64,000 nt of DNA from Geobacter sp. Lineage in GTDB: Bacteria; Desulfobacterota; Desulfuromonadia; Geobacterales; Pseudopelobacteraceae. The DNA lies in assembly GCA_003574895.1 (NCBI GenBank), contig PJFB01000011.1, positions 62,001 through 126,000 of the forward strand, read 5' to 3'. The position numbers and the translations under genes are program-made. Below, one piece after another: positions 63,400 through 64,000 of the stretch. Numbering within the stretch: position 1 is the stretch's first letter; each line of letters begins with the position of its first letter. Under the pieces are notes generated by a model, which saw nothing but the letters and a program-made list of their open reading frames with translations, searched no databases and was not told the DNA's origin.

Positions 63400-64000
63400 A
63401 TGATAAGCATTGGTCACATGGTAATCTCGATAATTGCGATCACGGCACTGATGGCCTTGGCAGTCCATTCCATCTACAGAGACCGTTCCTGGACGGGTTT
63501 GTTTTTATGCTCGGCTCTGGTTGTGACCGCTCTTATAGAATTATTCGACTTGTGTTCGTTGGCGGTGTCGGCCGATGCCGTGGCCTGGAAAAGGTATGCC
63601 CTTTTCGGTGAAGGATTTCTTCCCACTGTCTGGATACTCTGTAGTCTGACATACGCCAGACAAAGGGGCCCGTGGAAGATCGGTTGGCCTCTTCGGATCG
63701 TGATAGTTCTTACCGGCCTGTTCATCGTGGTCTCCTGCGCGGTCCCTTTCAAAACCTTATTTTATGCACCTGATTTTCCGGTTGAAAAGTTGCTGTTTCT
63801 GGGTACAGCCGGATTTTACTTTTACATCGGCATCATGTTCAGCCTGGTTTATTCCCTCGTGAATTTCGAGGCAACTCTTGCCAATGCGTCACCAGAAGCC
63901 CTTTGGAAAATTAAGTTGGATGTCATCGGCCTCGGCACCATTCTTACCGTTCTGGCCTTCTATTACAGTCAGGCTCTGTTGTACCGCACGATCAACATGA
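63400..64000 (+). CDS. prsK: XrtA/PEP-CTERM system sensor kinase PrsK (5' part)
   Basis: A frame opens at ATG 63400 (MISIGHMVISIIAITALMAL) and stays open to the window end, giving 200 residues. It consists of about seven membrane helices (for example SWTGLFLCSALVVTALIELF, PLRIVIVLTGLFIVVSCAVP, FYFYIGIMFSLVYSLVNFE), with the loop WKRYALFGEGFLPTVWILCS. This matches the N-terminal membrane domain of PrsK, the sensor of XrtA systems, whose kinase half would lie beyond the edge. Its partner PrsR is a sigma-54 activator, which fits the sigma-54 promoters seen here. The call rests on the membrane part and context only. Confidence 0.82.
   Translation, partial: MISIGHMVISIIAITALMALAVHSIYRDRSWTGLFLCSALVVTALIELFDLCSLAVSADAVAWKRYALFGEGFLPTVWILCSLTYARQRGPWKIGWPLRIVIVLTGLFIVVSCAVPFKTLFYAPDFPVEKLLFLGTAGFYFYIGIMFSLVYSLVNFEATLANASPEALWKIKLDVIGLGTILTVLAFYYSQALLYRTINM

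Overview
The window looks like chromosomal DNA of a Geobacter-type deltaproteobacterium (Desulfuromonadales). The pointers are a complete exosortase A (XrtA)/PEP-CTERM exopolysaccharide locus, two GEMM-type riboswitches resembling the Geobacter 3',3'-cGAMP-sensing subclass, HDFNN-type hybrid histidine kinases, a short-form ThiC, and several families of decayed intergenic repeats. No species is claimed.

Layout. 1-8.8 kb: two hybrid sensor kinases, an alpha/beta hydrolase, a DUF3108 protein, small proteins, a histidine phosphatase and an iron-type alcohol dehydrogenase. 8.9-15.0 kb (minus strand): a cobalamin-riboswitch-headed run cobU-cobT-cobS, then a pabB/pabC fusion and thiC. 15.1-19.8 kb: groES-groEL with a CIRCE operator, a cupin, hemH, a short unlisted small gene and a cold-shock gene. 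19.9-25.9 kb: a NapH-like polyferredoxin, the exosortase-associated CAAX-type protease, two PEP-CTERM sorting substrates, two decayed insertion sequences (IS1182-like and IS21-like) and a PilZ protein.

26.7-57 kb is the XrtA exopolysaccharide locus, all on the plus strand. It runs: TPR lipoprotein PrsT, priming sugar transferase, export protein, chain-length protein, tyrosine kinase, AAA ATPase, outer-membrane barrel and deacetylase. A visibly AT-rich variable block follows: six glycosyltransferases, a ligase, a flippase, two deacetylases, two GNAT acyltransferases and a CapK-like adenylate-forming enzyme. It closes with a secreted beta-propeller-like protein, an EEP-family hydrolase and an XrtA-EpsI fusion. 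At 57-60 kb two nearly identical GEMM riboswitches with terminators precede a large Ig-repeat secreted protein. At 60-64 kb are a Crp/Fnr regulator, UDP-GlcNAc dehydrogenase and epimerase genes (tviB/tviC type), and the 5' end of the sensor kinase gene prsK, which is cut by the window edge.

How it works together (inference). TviB/TviC make an activated uronic acid. The sugar transferase and glycosyltransferases build a lipid-linked repeat, the flippase, chain-length, kinase, export and barrel proteins assemble and export it, and XrtA anchors PEP-CTERM proteins into that envelope or matrix. Sigma-54-type promoters before a PEP-CTERM gene and (weaker) before prsT and prsK fit PrsK/PrsR control. 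CRP-like dyads and cyclic-dinucleotide riboswitches add further layers at the secreted-protein genes.
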